A stretch of DNA of 64,000 nt from Tetragonia tetragonoides (GCA_038025085.1 CM076143.1:37780501-37844500); one strand, 5' to 3'; shown: positions 23,301 to 35,910, numbered from the stretch's first letter. The notes: generated by a model from the sequence alone, not told the origin. Numbers and translations are program-made.

Positions 23301-26300
23301 TTGAGGTGGCACAGACTTCCCATTCTACAAGGAAATCGATACCCTTGTCATGGACTCTATGATCTTCCTTGGAGAACAATGTCTTTTAGAACAATGCAGG
23401 CCAACAACAATGGAAGCCCCAGGCTGCTGCCACCAGTGCTGTGTAGCCCACACTATGAAGGAGTTGACTCTATTACAGATAGACCTATTTCATGAAGGGC
23501 TAAGCACTGAGCCATTGGCACAAAAATTCTATGCCGAATTCCATATACGGACAGCAATGCAGTACCAAAGATGAACGAAGAAGAAAAGGAAAAAAAATGA
23601 AAGAAGATATCCCTCTGGAAGCTAAAGACATAGTTGGCTATTTGAAACTCCGAACTTAATGTGATATGAAGCAGTCCTCATATCATGATAGAGTCTCAAA
23701 AAGAGAGAATGACCAAAAAAGAAAAAAAACTCCTCAGATCGCTGCTAAGTAAACAAGCTTGACATAGAAAGCAAAGTTTCGTGCAGCATGCATTTGGTTT
23801 TCAGTTTTTACATCCACCTCTGGTTGCTCTATTTCAATATGTGAGGACCCAGCAAACTTAAAGGAAAGGAAATTCATTTCAACTAGGACTTTATCTTCAC
23901 CACCTGGGGATTCAGTGGAGAGGACATCAGAGAAATTGTGTGAGAAGCACAATGAACATATGGTACCTTGGGGTTGGTCTTCCATCGGAACCAGCACCAT
24001 CAATATTAAATATATGGCCTCCTCGAGGTTGGTTTAGCATCATCTGTATGGCCTACACAAGAATCGCCCGCATGAGGATGAAGCATTTGTGTACCCTATG
24101 ACAGCAAAGAGAAGCCTTTTACCTCTCGACAACATAGCATCAAACCAAGGGTGTTCGTAGTGACCACTTCACTGCATAGATTCGCAAATTAGTCCAAAAC
24201 AATGAAAATCTGTGCATGCTGCACATGTTTGTGTGTGACTGTAATTGTGTATGAGGATTAAGGGAAATATAGAGAGGAAGCAGGGGCCGAAACTTGAAAG
24301 CTCACATGAGATCTTCATCAGAAGCTTCTGCTAAAGGCTTATAGCTATATGCATTAGATCCTGCATTATTAATCTGCATCAGTAGTAATATAAGATTAAG
24401 CTCATGGTCACTAATTATCAAAAATGAAATAAAACATCAATCTAGTAATGTAAACATCTTTAGGATATAATGATATCAGGGACATTGTTTTATTAGCAGA
24501 CTAACTTATCTGTACTTGCAAAGCAAAAAATATAAAGGCAAATCCTCCACAAAGATATATCAGATGAGACATGAACTGGAGGGCAGGTTTTGATACCAGA
24601 ATAATTTTCATGTGAAATGAATGAAGTCCTAGAATACCGAAAGTGTTACGCAATTATTCTTCAATCCAAGCTGACATGAAATAACTCCCTAATCTGTACT
24701 AAAATTTTGACTTGCAGTCAAACCATTATACTATTACTAAATATTTGTTGTCCTACAGAAGGAAAAAAAAAAAAAAAAAATTATCTAAGAGATCATTTCA
24801 CCAAAGCATCCAAGCTGACGACATTATCTCAGCTTGCTTTACTAATACTGAGCTTATTTTGTAATGCAAATTGACAAAGTTTGATGTTGTCACAATACAT
24901 TCAGTTTGATGCCTCTTCAACCAAAGAATCGTCAAAATAGCACAACACCACAACATCTTACAATCTTTTCCTCTCCCCAAAGGCCCAAACCAAGAAAATG
25001 CATCTGCAAAAGCTGTGTAACCATGGCAAGGCTACCAAATCATTTCCCCCCCCCCCACCCCCCACTCCCCCGCTCCCCCACACTTAAAATCCTAGCTCAC
25101 AAAGATCGAGCAAACTCACAATGCAAGAGCCTGGTGACACATCACACAAACATCTAGTAATAACAACCATCCAGGTCTCCTCCACTGTAGCAAATCATGT
25201 GTGTTCAGCTTACCAAATACCGAAGTCCAAACAAAGGCACACACCTTCAAAGGAGCCTTTGAGTACCAAATGTAGTTTGCTAAATGGAAGTTAGGGTATT
25301 GTGAGGGGAGGCCACAAGGCAATGAAGGAAGGATTTACAGGAGAAGACCCCTGAAGAGTCACCAACCCAAACCCGAGAATCGTCACTAGGAAAATCTAGG
25401 TCACTCTATACCATTATTCTCCCTAATGTTCATAGGTAATAAAACATATTTCTTAGTATCTAATTATCACAAAAAATAAGGAAGGAAAAAGTAGAGAGAT
25501 AGACACAAATACTTTTCTTTTAGATAACGAGAAAGTATGTATGAATGAGTGTCAAAAATTACAGCAAAAGGATAGCAAGATGTCGTCCAACAGTATCAAA
25601 TACTAGACCACAAAAACCCCACTGTTGCTTTACAGTAAATTTTGGGAAATATGGGATGTTTACCTTGAAGGATGCCTAATCGTACTGCTGCAAGGAAAGT
25701 TGTGTGGAAAAATATTGCTTGGGAGCAACATGCTACGCCCAGGCATAATATGATAGCTTGGCTCGCTTTTCATCAAAAATATGCTACTGTTGATTTGCTC
25801 AACAATGAGGGGTTTTATGTTAGTTAACAGGTGTATTCTATACAAGAAGAGCTGTGAGTCTTGCTCTCATCTGTTCTTTGGATGCTCTTATATGGGAAGA
25901 TATGCTTGGATGGCTGGATATCACTTGACGCCCCTGGCACATGGGTCATGAGATGAAATGGTTCTGCCAATATGCTAAGGGTCAGAATCTGAAACAGAAG
26001 CTGAGACGAGCTGTGATGATAGCTACTACATACAAGATTTGGAAAGAAAGGAATCAGCGCATATTCATGATCAAGCACATTATGTTGACCAGATTTGTTG
26101 GAGAATCAAATTCTTAATCAGCACTAGAGTATATGGTGTAGTTAAAAATGAGGAATCTGTAAGGCTCATGCTAGAATAAGTCTTGTGTTGATGTTTGAAA
26201 TTGTACTTGTGGGAACCTCTCTGGTATGCCTTTCTTGTAATTGTTTCTCCAAGGCATCAAATTGGTGTCCTTTGGAATGAGAAAATCATTTTCCACAAAA

Positions 26301-29300
26301 AAATAAAAAATAAAAAATAAAATCCTACTGTTGCATAATGACTCTTAAAGCACCACAATATTGCAAGCAGCTTTGTAGAAGTAATACTTTTTGCATCTAT
26401 CCAGAACGAAAAAGCTATTTTGGCGCAAATGCAAAGTACCCATATATCAATGTATTTCAGTTTCTCTTGGGAAAATGCAACTAAATTCTTCACATTCTGC
26501 CCTTTTGTTACATCACATGTTGTTCCCTGCAAAAGGAATGTTATGTGAGAATATCAGCAAACCAATGATGCCCAATGGTTGACATAACTGAAGAAATCAC
26601 CATCCAATACAACTAAAGAAGCAAAGAAAAGAACCACTTTTATCTAAAAGGAAGGCAGACAAAGGGAAGGGATTGAGATGGAGGTACCCACACATGCAGT
26701 TCCCCAAATTCTGCCTTTAAGCTCTGAACGGCTGATTCAACCCGTTTTGCTGAAGATTGGTTATAATAAAACTGTTAGACTACAGATTTTCTTCAACTTA
26801 CATTTATAAGAACTGAAAACAAAATTAAAATATGCCTCTTTCGTTAAATCTCATAGTACTCATAACTAGGACAATGTAATTCATTTATAAAACAGGAAAG
26901 AAAAGAAAGTCTCCGCATGAGCAGGATGAAGATATGTATCATAAACAAAATAAGAAAAACAAAAATCATTGCTAACTGTTAACTAGAACTATCTCCATCT
27001 TGGATTCCGTGTGATCGCTATGGGGTTACCTATTTTACCTTTTTTCTTGTTCCTTTATCTGTCATTACTAGCTCAACTGAAAATATCTATAGTTAGAAGA
27101 CACGAGTTAGATAGGCAGTAACCACTAAACCATTCTTGAGCAGTGGGGCTCAGTAACTCAGTGAACAGGTCATCTATGGCTCTATGATGAAGCTGACAAT
27201 CTCTTATCCTCAAGATGGACCAACTATTGTAATCAGCAACTAGATGAAGATTCTAGCCAAATGTAGAATTCAGTTTCACAGTTTACTGTTCCTTCCGAGA
27301 AATAATTTGGGCTCTTTTAGAAAGAAGTAGGCATCTCTTTGTAATTTATACAAAATCATTCCCAGGGGCCGTGACTAGTTTTGTTTTTAGATAAAGAGAA
27401 GTATTTTAATGAAAAGAAACAGTTACAAATTGGCCCAAATACGTTGACCCTCGGAAATAGTGTAACCCTCAAATGCTCCTGCTGCTCTAGCCCATAGAAA
27501 AACTAGATAATTGACCTCTTCACAAAGCATCTCTAGAGAAACTTAAACACCATTGAACACCCGTGCATAAAACCAAATGCACCATAAAACTGCAAAGAAA
27601 GCATTGCTTAATAGCAACTTCTATCGACTGGTTCGTCCATCTCAATATGCTCTTATTGAGAGCAGCACTATTTGGATAATAATAGTTAGTCATGAACTAA
27701 TAAGATTATACATTACGAAACTGATTTCACCAAAGTGCATGATAGTAATTTAAAGAAAGCATACTACTCAACAAAATGGTGTCTTCCTGAAATTTAAGCT
27801 TATTGGAGTTGGACTTCCCTTGCTGTTTTGTTTGTTTTATTTTGTGCAGAAAATCACGCATCATGATATTCTGATGAATGCGATTTAACTGAGTCTTTTG
27901 CAGCTAAGAGAAGCTTCAGACGAGGAGACAATGTCTCCATACCTTTTTGTTCTTTCATGACAATATGTGTGCCCACACTACATATGAACCCTGATTTCAA
28001 TTTCCAACCTAGGTGTAGTATATTGCGGATTGTTCAAGTTTGTTTTCGAGATGATCTGATATTCTGATCAAGTTGTGTAGACGTGACCTAAACCTCCGAC
28101 CAGATTTTCACCAGTCTTTTGAGCAATCTTCGAGGACTGAGTGCAGATGTGGATAAGCCAAGCCTACATGGCTGCTATTCCATAAGATGAAAAGAGGCAA
28201 TTATGGATAATCTGGCTTTTGATAAACGAGATATTCCCTTCACAAATTTCACAGTCATTTTATATTGTAAGAAACTTGTTACACTTCAATGCAAATTTTT
28301 AGTAGAGAAAACAATGGCTAGAATCAAGTACTGGACAACTAAATTCCTGTGGTAGACAAAATTGATTGAAGGTGTTTATTCAGCATCATATCAACTGGGA
28401 ACAGCTATTCTTATTGCCTAAGAAGGTTAAGAAACTCATAGACTGGCCTTGTACAGTTTTTCTCCGAACCAGGGAGCAGAAGGTCTCAAAAAGGGCTCTG
28501 GTTGCTTGAGACAAGGCTTGTTGGATCTCTTTTTTTCAATGTGATGTTACTTATGCTTTGGAACAAATCAACTATCTGCAGGCACGTTCCGAATATTTGC
28601 AACATGAAAGCACTCTGGATAAAATGTGTCCAAGTCCTTTGGGTTATGCAAGTTCCAATGCAGGCTTCATGGGTTGTTCAAAAGTTTTTGAGCGCAGGAA
28701 GTTGTTTACTGGTCAGCTAGCCCTGCTGATAGACTTCTAATCAAGAACTTTTAAATAGATTTATGTCTAGTTTTGCCTACAGCCTCCCTGGTCCCCTGGA
28801 AATGCTTTGCATGACTTCAAGTGTCAGGCCCAACCACAGGTTCACTCTTTGGCTAGCCCTTTATCTCATGTTACCTACTGTTGATAGACATGCCAAATGG
28901 GGAGCACAAATTAACCAGTCATGTTGTTTGTATCATAGACAGCAAACAGAAGTTCAAAAAGGTGTACAGCATTTTTTATTTCACGTGCCATTTTTCTATA
29001 CATATTTGGGATGCTCTATCAGATGGGAGAGTGAGAACAGTCGGTTATTATTTATTAACATGATTAGAGGGCAAAGAGTAGACATAACTCATTGATTTCA
29101 TTTTTTTACTGCTATGGTGTACCAGACTGAGTTCGAAAGAAACTTGACCAGATTCCACCAGAAGCAAAGAACAGGGGATGACATTATTTATGAAATAACT
29201 TAGTTTTTGTATATCAGAGGTATGCAGGTGAAGCCATGTATTGCAGTGTTTAAATTAGTACCCAATGCTGTCGTTGCTGACTATTATTGTTTCTTGCTTT

Positions 29301-32296
29301 GTTTCATGTGTAGAAGTTGATCTGTTGGGCAGGTGCTAGGCCCATCCTAGAAGGTAACTTAGGTTTCCTTATGCCTTTTGCAATAGAATTGTGTCAATGC
29401 ATCCTAGTTTATATCTTAGAGTGGAGGTTTGTCCCAACTCCCTATTGTACATAACTATGAATAGCCCTTCCAGTGCATGTAGAAAGGCCAATTCAAGGAA
29501 TACACAGGAACCCCTGGGTGATGATTAAAGCAACGTTGCTAAAGTGGCCGATTTCAACCCCCCCCCCCCAAGTCCCCGTATTTTTTTTTTATAGATGAAC
29601 ATGGGTGTCCAAGCTTTTCTTTTGCTTGACTATTCCCATGGGCCCTGAAGTTAACGTCGAGGAAAACCTCCAGTACCCTTGAGGGACAGGGACTCGAACA
29701 TGGGACTTCTGGAATAGATCTCAGAGGTCGCAGGGTTATATTTTAATCACTTTATATTAAAAGAAAACTCTGCAATAAGGTCAAGTAGTACTCCCTCCGT
29801 TTCACAATAAGTCGTTTTTTGACTTAGCTTTTGTTTCCCAATATAAGGCACTTAACAATTTCCAATGAGTATTTATTGCTACTTTACCCTTACTTTTTCA
29901 TGTCATTTACTTGTGTTCTCTCTCCAATGTGGCAATTAATGAATAAGGATAGTTTAGTCATTTTACCATCTCTTTTTCTTGAATTCACAATTTCTCAATA
30001 TGTGTTCAAAGTCAAAAAATGACTTATATTATGAAACGGAGGGAGTATGAAATACTAAGTCACTTCAACAACTGCAACTTTTGGACACCAAAGATCTAGG
30101 TCAACAGAAGAACCTTGCACCCAAAAAATTTGGCCAATATTCAAACCATAAATTCTTCTTTATTCCTTTTTTACCTTTCCCTAGGGCTTCAATGAGATAA
30201 GTAGGAAGAACAGAATCAGAAACAAATAACATGACCTCCTGGGAAAGCTTGTCTTATGGTGGTACCATAAAAAGAAGCACTTTAAGCTTCAACTTTCAAG
30301 GGTTTCTCACATCTCCTCTCTTTAACAGTTTATTTCAACTAATGTCACTACAGAAGTCCATCATTATTATTTCACCTAAGTTTGTAATTTATCAAATAGT
30401 TTTGAAATCCACTACACAGAACTTCTGAGTTTTAGCTAAGCCTCTATAAAGACAAGGATGATAATACGGAGTATATCTTTACAGAAAGAGAAGAAACTAA
30501 AAAACTACACAATGTGTGATAATTAACATAAAAGAGAATAGAGTACAGCGCCAAAGCAAAGCATTACTTCATTCAAAGCTCATAGTCATGCAGAAACATA
30601 TTACTATATCAGTCAAAGTAACAGTATGAACTCCTATATCAAACGAGCAGAATTTTACAGCTCACAAGACATCAATTATTGAGAGAGGCCACATTTGATA
30701 TCTTGTGAATGTATGAAAGGATATTCTGTAAATTTTCTGAAATAAGCAGCACTACTTCATCTAAGCTAATCATTTCAATAACAGGTATACAGACCCTGTA
30801 TACAAAACTGCTGAGTGTATTCTATTTACTATTTGATTATAAAGAGCTGCCTAGGCACAGGAATCAATGATAATTGGTTTCGTGCTACCGTAAGGATGAA
30901 AGGAATACACATTTCTCACCTGATCTTGAACATATAATGACATTGTCGCCTGCTTTCAGGAATTCTTTGGCAAGTGCATAACCGATCCCTTTTTCAGCAG
31001 AAGTAAAATTTCAAAATAAATTAAATGTCTGAAGTAAAATGGAAAGACATACAAAGGAAAAGCACAATTAAATACTCACTTAAGAACACTAACTACTCAA
31101 GGATGCAACTATATCTACACCTTGTCTCTCAGATAACCACCTCATCAAAAGCACAAGCTACAGATTAAACAAAAACAGTAACAACAACTAGTCTGAACCA
31201 ACGGTTTGTGTGTTCAAGATGTTTTCGGTACCTGGCCTTCATGACTGATCTCGATACATTATGATGTAGTAAGAAATTATTTGTATACTTCATTTGCTAA
31301 TTGCTATGGTACACAAGCTTTAAGGACATACAAGTCGTAAGCAAGATCTCCTAAGACAAGACAGATCTTCTAATATCCATATTACTCACTACCAATCATA
31401 AGTTATACAACCGTAATTGACATAATTACTGTTCTCTTCATGGCTCGTTTAGTTTGACACAATAAATCAATGGAAATGGGGAAAACCATATGTGCGATTT
31501 TATGTTGGAGTAGCCCAAACAAAAGTAGAAATACTTCCTCAATTTTCCAAGGCAATGGATTCCCGTTCCCCCCACTTACAAACCAGGCTGTTCTCCTTCA
31601 TTCATGTTGGTAACCACTTGCAATACCCACCTCCCTCCATGGCCATCAAAACTACTTGAATTACAACCAAATCATCGGTACAAGCCACTCATGCATGATT
31701 CTCTACCTACGGCTCCCCGATTATAAGCAATTGCATGAGCACAGGTGAACTTCATTGGATGGGTACATTTGATGCCATAATTTGATGACATTTGAGTACA
31801 TATTAGCAAACTTAATTTGACATTAATCTGATGACAAGCATCCATCTTTTACCCAATAACTTCAAGATCATCAACTAATCAAAACCACATTCACCCTATT
31901 ACTATCAAACTAATCAACATATAAACCATAAACATAATTCACATTAATTATCCAAAATGAATGAACAGGTAAACCATACAAAGACTGAAACTTTAAATTT
32001 AAAAATGTAAAATACAAAAATTCAAACAAACCTTTGGTTGACCCAGTAATCAAAACATTAAAAGGAGGGGCCATAGTCTCTCTAGCTCCATTAACGGAAC
32101 CTTCAGCTCTTACCCACAAAGGGCTCCTAGTGAAGCCCCCATTGATGGGGTTTTGGCGGGAATTAAGGGTTAAGCATCCGTTGGCACTGAGAAATAAACC
32201 GTTAAATGGGTGAGTTCTAGAGAGAGGAGAGAGAAAGAGAGGGGTTTTGGGCAGTGGGTGAAGAGAGAGAAGGGATGAAGCAGAGGGTGCTGCCAT
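20375..32296 (-). CDS. NOL: Chlorophyll(ide) b reductase NOL, chloroplastic
   Basis: Thirteen exons: 32032-32296, 30920-30988, 26688-26749, 26440-26526, 24306-24373, 24123-24171, 23967-24052, 22528-22585, 21836-21886, 21448-21498, 21322-21363, 20627-20737, 20375-20422. All have GT-AG ends with matching phases, giving 348 aa, the length I recall for Arabidopsis NOL. Residues ~1-75 are a Ser/Pro-rich plastid transit peptide. Then comes a short-chain dehydrogenase fold: nucleotide loop TGSTKGIG, NNAG, the Ser region GAGSDG, and catalytic YGATK. Conserved NOL blocks include VKNLVAFSQEKLKYIDIW and YIRFLTGLKAYSQIFS. With NYC1 it reduces chlorophyll b to 7-hydroxymethyl chlorophyll a on thylakoids during senescence (family knowledge). 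No stop or frameshift was seen. Introns 1, 2, 4 and 7 are long, with LINE, SINE and MITE insertions. Confidence 0.95.
20456..20566. repeat. GTCTCAC-type MITE in the last NOL intron
   Basis: Between NOL exons 12 and 13, ACGGTCTCACCACGAGACGG near the left and CACTGAGACAGTCTCATATA near the right form inverted GTCTCAC/GAGAC motifs around GTGACTTTC...AAAGTCACC. Similar motifs end the repeat at 1671-1826. Confidence 0.55.
22780..22905 (-). mobile_element. SINE fragment in NOL intron 7
   Basis: On the minus strand the sequence reads GGGTCTATCAAGAAACAACC, then CTCTCTACT, GGCTGCGTACATCTGGACC and ends GGGTTGTTG. This is the well-known 3' part of tRNA-derived plant SINEs with a TTG-type tail. A G/C homopolymer has expanded at 22802-22815. 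No target-site duplication was established. Confidence 0.55.
25116..25405 (-). pseudogene. LINE zf-RVT remnant in NOL intron 4
   Basis: Minus-strand translation gives DSRVWVGDSSGVFSCKS followed by IWYSKAPLKVCAFVWTSVFG, KLNTHDLLQWRRP and CVMCHQ. This is the conserved C-terminal zinc-binding region of plant L1 ORF2. It is in the same orientation as NOL and truncated on both sides. Confidence 0.75.
25630..26322 (+). mobile_element. 5'-truncated LINE in NOL intron 4, antisense to NOL
   Basis: The plus strand encodes degenerate ORF2 C-terminal pieces (AWEQHATPRHNMIAWLAFHQ, then MIATTYKIWKERNQRIF). It is followed by a 3' untranslated region and an A-rich tail (AAAATAAAAAATAAAA at ~26300). ACTGTTGC occurs just before (~25620) and just after (~26327) and may be the target-site duplication. 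At least one stop and frameshifts break the frame. Confidence 0.7.
27370..27670 (-). pseudogene. LINE 3'-end remnant in NOL intron 2
   Basis: On the minus strand the pieces LWARAAGAFEGYTISEGQRI and the following tail with ATTAAAATACTTCTC resemble plant LINE 3' ends. Decay is heavy. Confidence 0.5.
27840..29060 (+). pseudogene. Decayed LINE ORF2 fragment in NOL intron 2
   Basis: Pieces recognisable in shifting frames include ETMSPYLFVL, NPDFNFQPRC, FRDDLIF (in place of FADD), WEQLFLLPKK and QKVSKRALVA. The order is that of L1 ORF2 from RT box 4 onward. Stops and frameshifts are frequent. It is antisense to NOL. Confidence 0.6.
29540..29760. repeat. Possible tRNA-derived SINE piece
   Basis: The minus strand contains GTTCGAGTCCC (~29688-29700), which fits an RNA polymerase III B box. 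No A box or tail could be shown, so this is weak. Confidence 0.25.
29791..30045. mobile_element. Stowaway-type MITE in NOL intron 2
   Basis: The ends CTCCCTCCGTTTCA... and ...TGAAACGGAGGGAG are inverted repeats with flanking TA on both sides (29789-29790, 30046-30047). These are the Tc1/mariner Stowaway hallmarks. Subterminal GTCAAAAAATGACTTATATT and ATAAGTCGTTTTTTGAC extend the foldback. Length is 255 bp. Confidence 0.93.
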
Positions 32297-33059
32297 TAGA
32301 GCACGCTTGTGAAAGTTTCAAGCGGATAGAGAATTTAATCATTTCCCACCTCAGATAATCTCTTTGGAAGGGGCGCGTGAGCTACAATTACTTGTTTTCG
32401 AGCGTTGAAAAGGGAGTGGGAATTTATCATTAATGTATAGCCAAATAGCATGTAAAACAACAATAATCATTCATATAATCGATGAAAGATCCAGTAGTCT
32501 CAGAATAACAATACAATATTCTTTCTTCAAGTCACTAACTTTGCTTTTGATGATGGGTTCCAAAATCATCGCAGAACTAACCTAGTTTTTGACGAAGATC
32601 TCAACGGTTGGAGTAGAAATCAGTATGGATTTTTAAATTTTCATTCTCGCAAAATTACATAACTTTTACAATGGAAGAGATTAAAAATCCAATACTCCCA
32701 CAAATGAAGAAACAACCTTATTGAAACTAAACAAAAACATCAAAATCTAAAGCAAATAACAAAGAATAGAAGCAAAAACAATGATTTTAGTCCAAGAATT
32801 GTTAAAAATCAACCATTTTTGGCCTAAAGAGCACTCTTGGGATGGAGTTTAGGGTTTATACAGATAACTCAGATGGTACAATTACTTGTTTTATAAACGG
32901 AAATAACCTATTTTCTTCCCCTACAACAAAAAAAAAACAAAAAAGTAGTACTAATTGGAAACATTACAAAGTAAGAGAACAAGAAGCTCTCATAAAAACA
33001 AGCTAATTAAAACGAATCACAGTTACGCTTGATATCAGTAATGAATACCCCATTGAAAG
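32297..33059. other. Upstream region of NOL
   Basis: This is the 5' untranslated and promoter region of the minus-strand NOL gene. No clear TATA element could be picked. No other gene is supported. Confidence 0.4.
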
Positions 33060-34260
33060 CACAAACTGCTTCGGCCTAAAGGTGAACTCAAATACATCAC
33101 TCTATCCCAAACCTAATCTCTCAATTGGGTCACCCCTGAAAAGATGCGAGAATTACGCTCCAACCATAAGCACCAAAAGATTTCCATAGTAACTACACAA
33201 CACCAAAGCAACCTATTTATATTCTCCCTCTAAATATTGATATGCCTAGTCAATAAATATTGCTCAATAGTAGTAGGGCACACCCAAATCCCTTCCGCTC
33301 CCATAAAATCAAGCAATTTATGCCATGGTGATTGAGCTAGATCAGACTTTAAGAACAAAAGCGTTGAAGATTTGCTACTTCCAAAACACATCACACACAC
33401 ACATTTAGGCTAAGGGCATGGTTCGAAATCGCGGAATCGGTCGCGATCGCGGGAACGGTCACGGCATCGCGGAAGCGGACTGATATCGGTGACGCGTATC
33501 AAGTCGCGCCCGTCGCGGCGTGAATTTTGATATCGACCATTCGGCCGTACCGGTCAAGTATCGGCCATATCGGTCATGTATCGGTCATGTATCGGTCGTA
33601 TTGGTCATGTATCGGCCGAGTATCGGCCGTATCGGTCAAGTATCCGCCATTTTAAAAACAACGTTACGTAACGGCATATCGCGTATTGGCAACCTCAAAA
33701 AACTTTACGTAACGGCCGACACGATACGTCGCGACCAATATTTGGCTAAGGGTCTAGCCATGTTTGATCTCCTTCGCTGCAGCATGTCATTAGTATTAAC
33801 CTTACTAAGAACATACTCCAAACAAAAGCACACACCTACCTTTTGGAGAACTTTCGTCTTCCAAATCATATTAGAAATTAGGAAAGAAGGGTAAAGTGAC
33901 GACCGTAGGCTTAAATGAGGAGTAAGGATTCGCAAAAGAACGTCCCTAAAGACTCCCTAATCCAAACCCGATAGTCAATAGAATGTGTAAGGTGATTGGT
34001 TTCTACAATACTAAGAAGAAAAATAAGTTCTTTTAGTTCTGATTCTTGAAGATTCTTCCAAAGCTGCACATCCCAAGACCCGTTGTTACTAGAATAAATT
34101 TCCATAACAGGGCATTGTGCAAACTGGAGAACTGCTAAACCCTAGGAAACATGGAAGAGAATATTGCGTCCTCATTCCAAGCATCCTCCTAGAACCGAAC
34201 TCGATGTTATCCAACTTATACTTGATCAAATAATTAAAGTTTAGATATATACAAATATAG
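33060..34260 (-). pseudogene. LINE ORF2 C-terminal remnant, split by a MITE
   Basis: Minus-strand pieces, in order: ESELKELIFLLSIVE, DYRVWIRESLGTFFCES, MIWKTKVLQKVGVCFCLEYV, SKVNTNDMLQRRR, and beyond the MITE WLERNSRIFSG. This is the zf-RVT and C-terminal end of the same LINE family as at 25116-25405. Many frameshifts are present. The 327-bp element at 33417-33743 is inserted in it. Confidence 0.7.
33417..33743. mobile_element. MITE with 9-bp target-site duplication, Mutator-like
   Basis: GGCTAAGGG is duplicated exactly at 33408-33416 and 33744-33752. The 327-bp insert is built of CGGTCATGTATCGG / GTATCGGCCGTATC repeats and is unusually CpG-rich. GGTCGCGA occurs near both ends in inverted orientation, but terminal inverted repeats are short and imperfect. 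A 9-bp duplication is typical of Mutator-like elements. The insertion disrupts a LINE remnant, so it is younger than the decay of that LINE. Confidence 0.7.
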
Positions 34261-34872
34261 TACTTCAACAAATTAACAATTTTTTTTGCTCATCTTAACA
34301 AATGAACAATTAAAAATGACCCTCATGCACCATATTTGTAACGGGTGCACCATGATAAAAAGCCAATATAATTGATCCCAAAAGTAAAGGAAAAGATTGA
34401 ATAAAGTAAATAAATAAAAAAGAATATAGTTGAGAGAGCCATCCAATCTTTGTAAGCGCGTATTTTTCCTAACTAGGTAGAAATACCAATTTTCAAGTTG
34501 TAAGATACATATATCATAACATGAATTTTAAATGGTGCATCATTGTTACTATGTTATCGGTCTTATAAGAATTATATCACTCTTGGCAAGCCCAAGTTTT
34601 TCCTCGCTAACCAAAAAGGCAATTTTAGAGTTGTAAGGTGCATATTTTATAACAAGAGTGTTTACTTGGAACCGACTTAAATGAGAATTATTTTATTCTT
34701 AGCTGGTCAATTTATTTTTTTTGGGTAAACTAATAACGAATATGTGATAATTAAATAGTTTTCTAAAGTAGTGTATGTTAAAGAGAAATGAAATTTGTAT
34801 CTTATATTATAGTTTCTGCTCCTGAATCTTGAGCCACGTTCTCGACTCATGAAGATTTCTTTAGCAACCAAC
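34261..34872. other. AT-rich intergenic DNA
   Basis: Nothing recognisable was found in this stretch. Confidence 0.4.
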
Positions 34873-34874
34873 TA

Positions 34875-35121
34875 CTCCCTCCAGACCACAAACAACATTA
34901 CGTTGGACTTTTCGCGGTATTCAAGATACTACTTTGACCACGTATAACTCTTATTATATAAATATAAAAATTAGATTTTTTTTAAACTACTCTTTAAAAT
35001 GAATCTAGCAAAAGTATATTTATATTGTAAAACTTAATAAGTTTTCATTAACGAATGGTCAAAGTTTGTTAACTTTGACTCTAAAAAGTCTAACGTAAAG
35101 TTATTTGTGGTCCGGAGGGAG
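34875..35121. mobile_element. Stowaway-type MITE
   Basis: CTCCCTCCAGACCACAAA at the left and TTTGTGGTCCGGAGGGAG at the right are inverted repeats, flanked by TA at 34873-34874 and 35122-35123. Length is 247 bp, with no coding capacity. Its ends differ from the Stowaway copy at 29791-30045, so it is a different subfamily. Confidence 0.92.
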
Positions 35122-35439
35122 TACTTTTGAAACATGGAGGGTCCAGTTCATATATAGGCCCAGTTCCTCAAGATCTATGAGTCAAGCTTTGAAGGGTTTC
35201 ATTTTCAATAAGTTAGATTACAACTTCCTATTCCATAAGCAACGACCTCTTAAATAGATTTGCTAAAGTCACTATAATGGTCTACCCATAATAAAGCCCT
35301 TAAAAAGTTGTGTTGCATGATGGAAATAGAAATGCAAATATAGTTTAAATCCGAATAATCACAACTATTTAGAAACTTATTTCCACACCGTTGCTTATAT
35401 AAAATACCAACGAACAAACAAATACAAGAAGGTTTTCAT

Positions 35440-35592
35440 TACAATCTAAGATAAATGCATTGTCAAGATAAGCGAGGTTGTACACAAAGGAAGAAAGTGA
35501 GTTGGATAAGATTGTTCTCTGCTACAGAGAGATAAATGAAGTTGCCAACAATCTAGCTCACTTTGCAAGTAATCATCTGAAAGAATATTAAT
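35440..35592 (+). pseudogene. RNase H-like (RVT_3) C-terminal remnant
   Basis: The frame reads CYREINEVANNLAHFASNH + LKEY and a stop. This matches the end of plant RNase H-like domains (R-E-x-N-x-V-A-D-x-L-A). The conserved Asp is Asn here. It is probably a LINE-associated fragment. The start is not definable. Confidence 0.5.
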
Positions 35593-35764
35593 GTAATAAT
35601 TTGATTCTGCACAATTTTTATCAAGAAAAAAAAAAGTCACAATTATCAACCTTTTTTTTTTTTTTTGATAGGAACAATTATCAACTTACTCCTCCCCTGA
35701 ATTGAAGTACCACATATTTATCAACTACACCAACCATTTTTCCATTGTAAAAATGCACCAGCAG

Positions 35765-35910
35765 AGCTAGATGATTCACTAACAATGCAATACCCAGGCA
35801 TCCAGATGCAGAAATTAAGTAGCTCCATAAGGTGATGAAACCAACATTTCTGCACTCGTTAGATGCATCAGAACCATCCGATGCACAAGGATGACGATGA
35901 TTTCCGCCAA
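35765..35910 (-). pseudogene. Fragment of a phytocyanin 3' coding end
   Basis: This aligns base by base with 58628-58745, the end of the intact phytocyanin gene, sharing GGTGATGAAA, CATTTCTG/CACTTCTG, CGTTAGATG and CAATACCCAGG. The minus-strand frame gives NVGFITLWSYLISASG, matching SVDFITLGSYFLHLG of the intact gene. No upstream copper domain is present, so it is a 3' gene fragment. Confidence 0.7.

Noticed and set aside
23164..23574. 70-codon frames in NOL intron 7 on both strands
   Set aside because: No resemblance to known proteins and they lie within an intron whose splice sites are clear.
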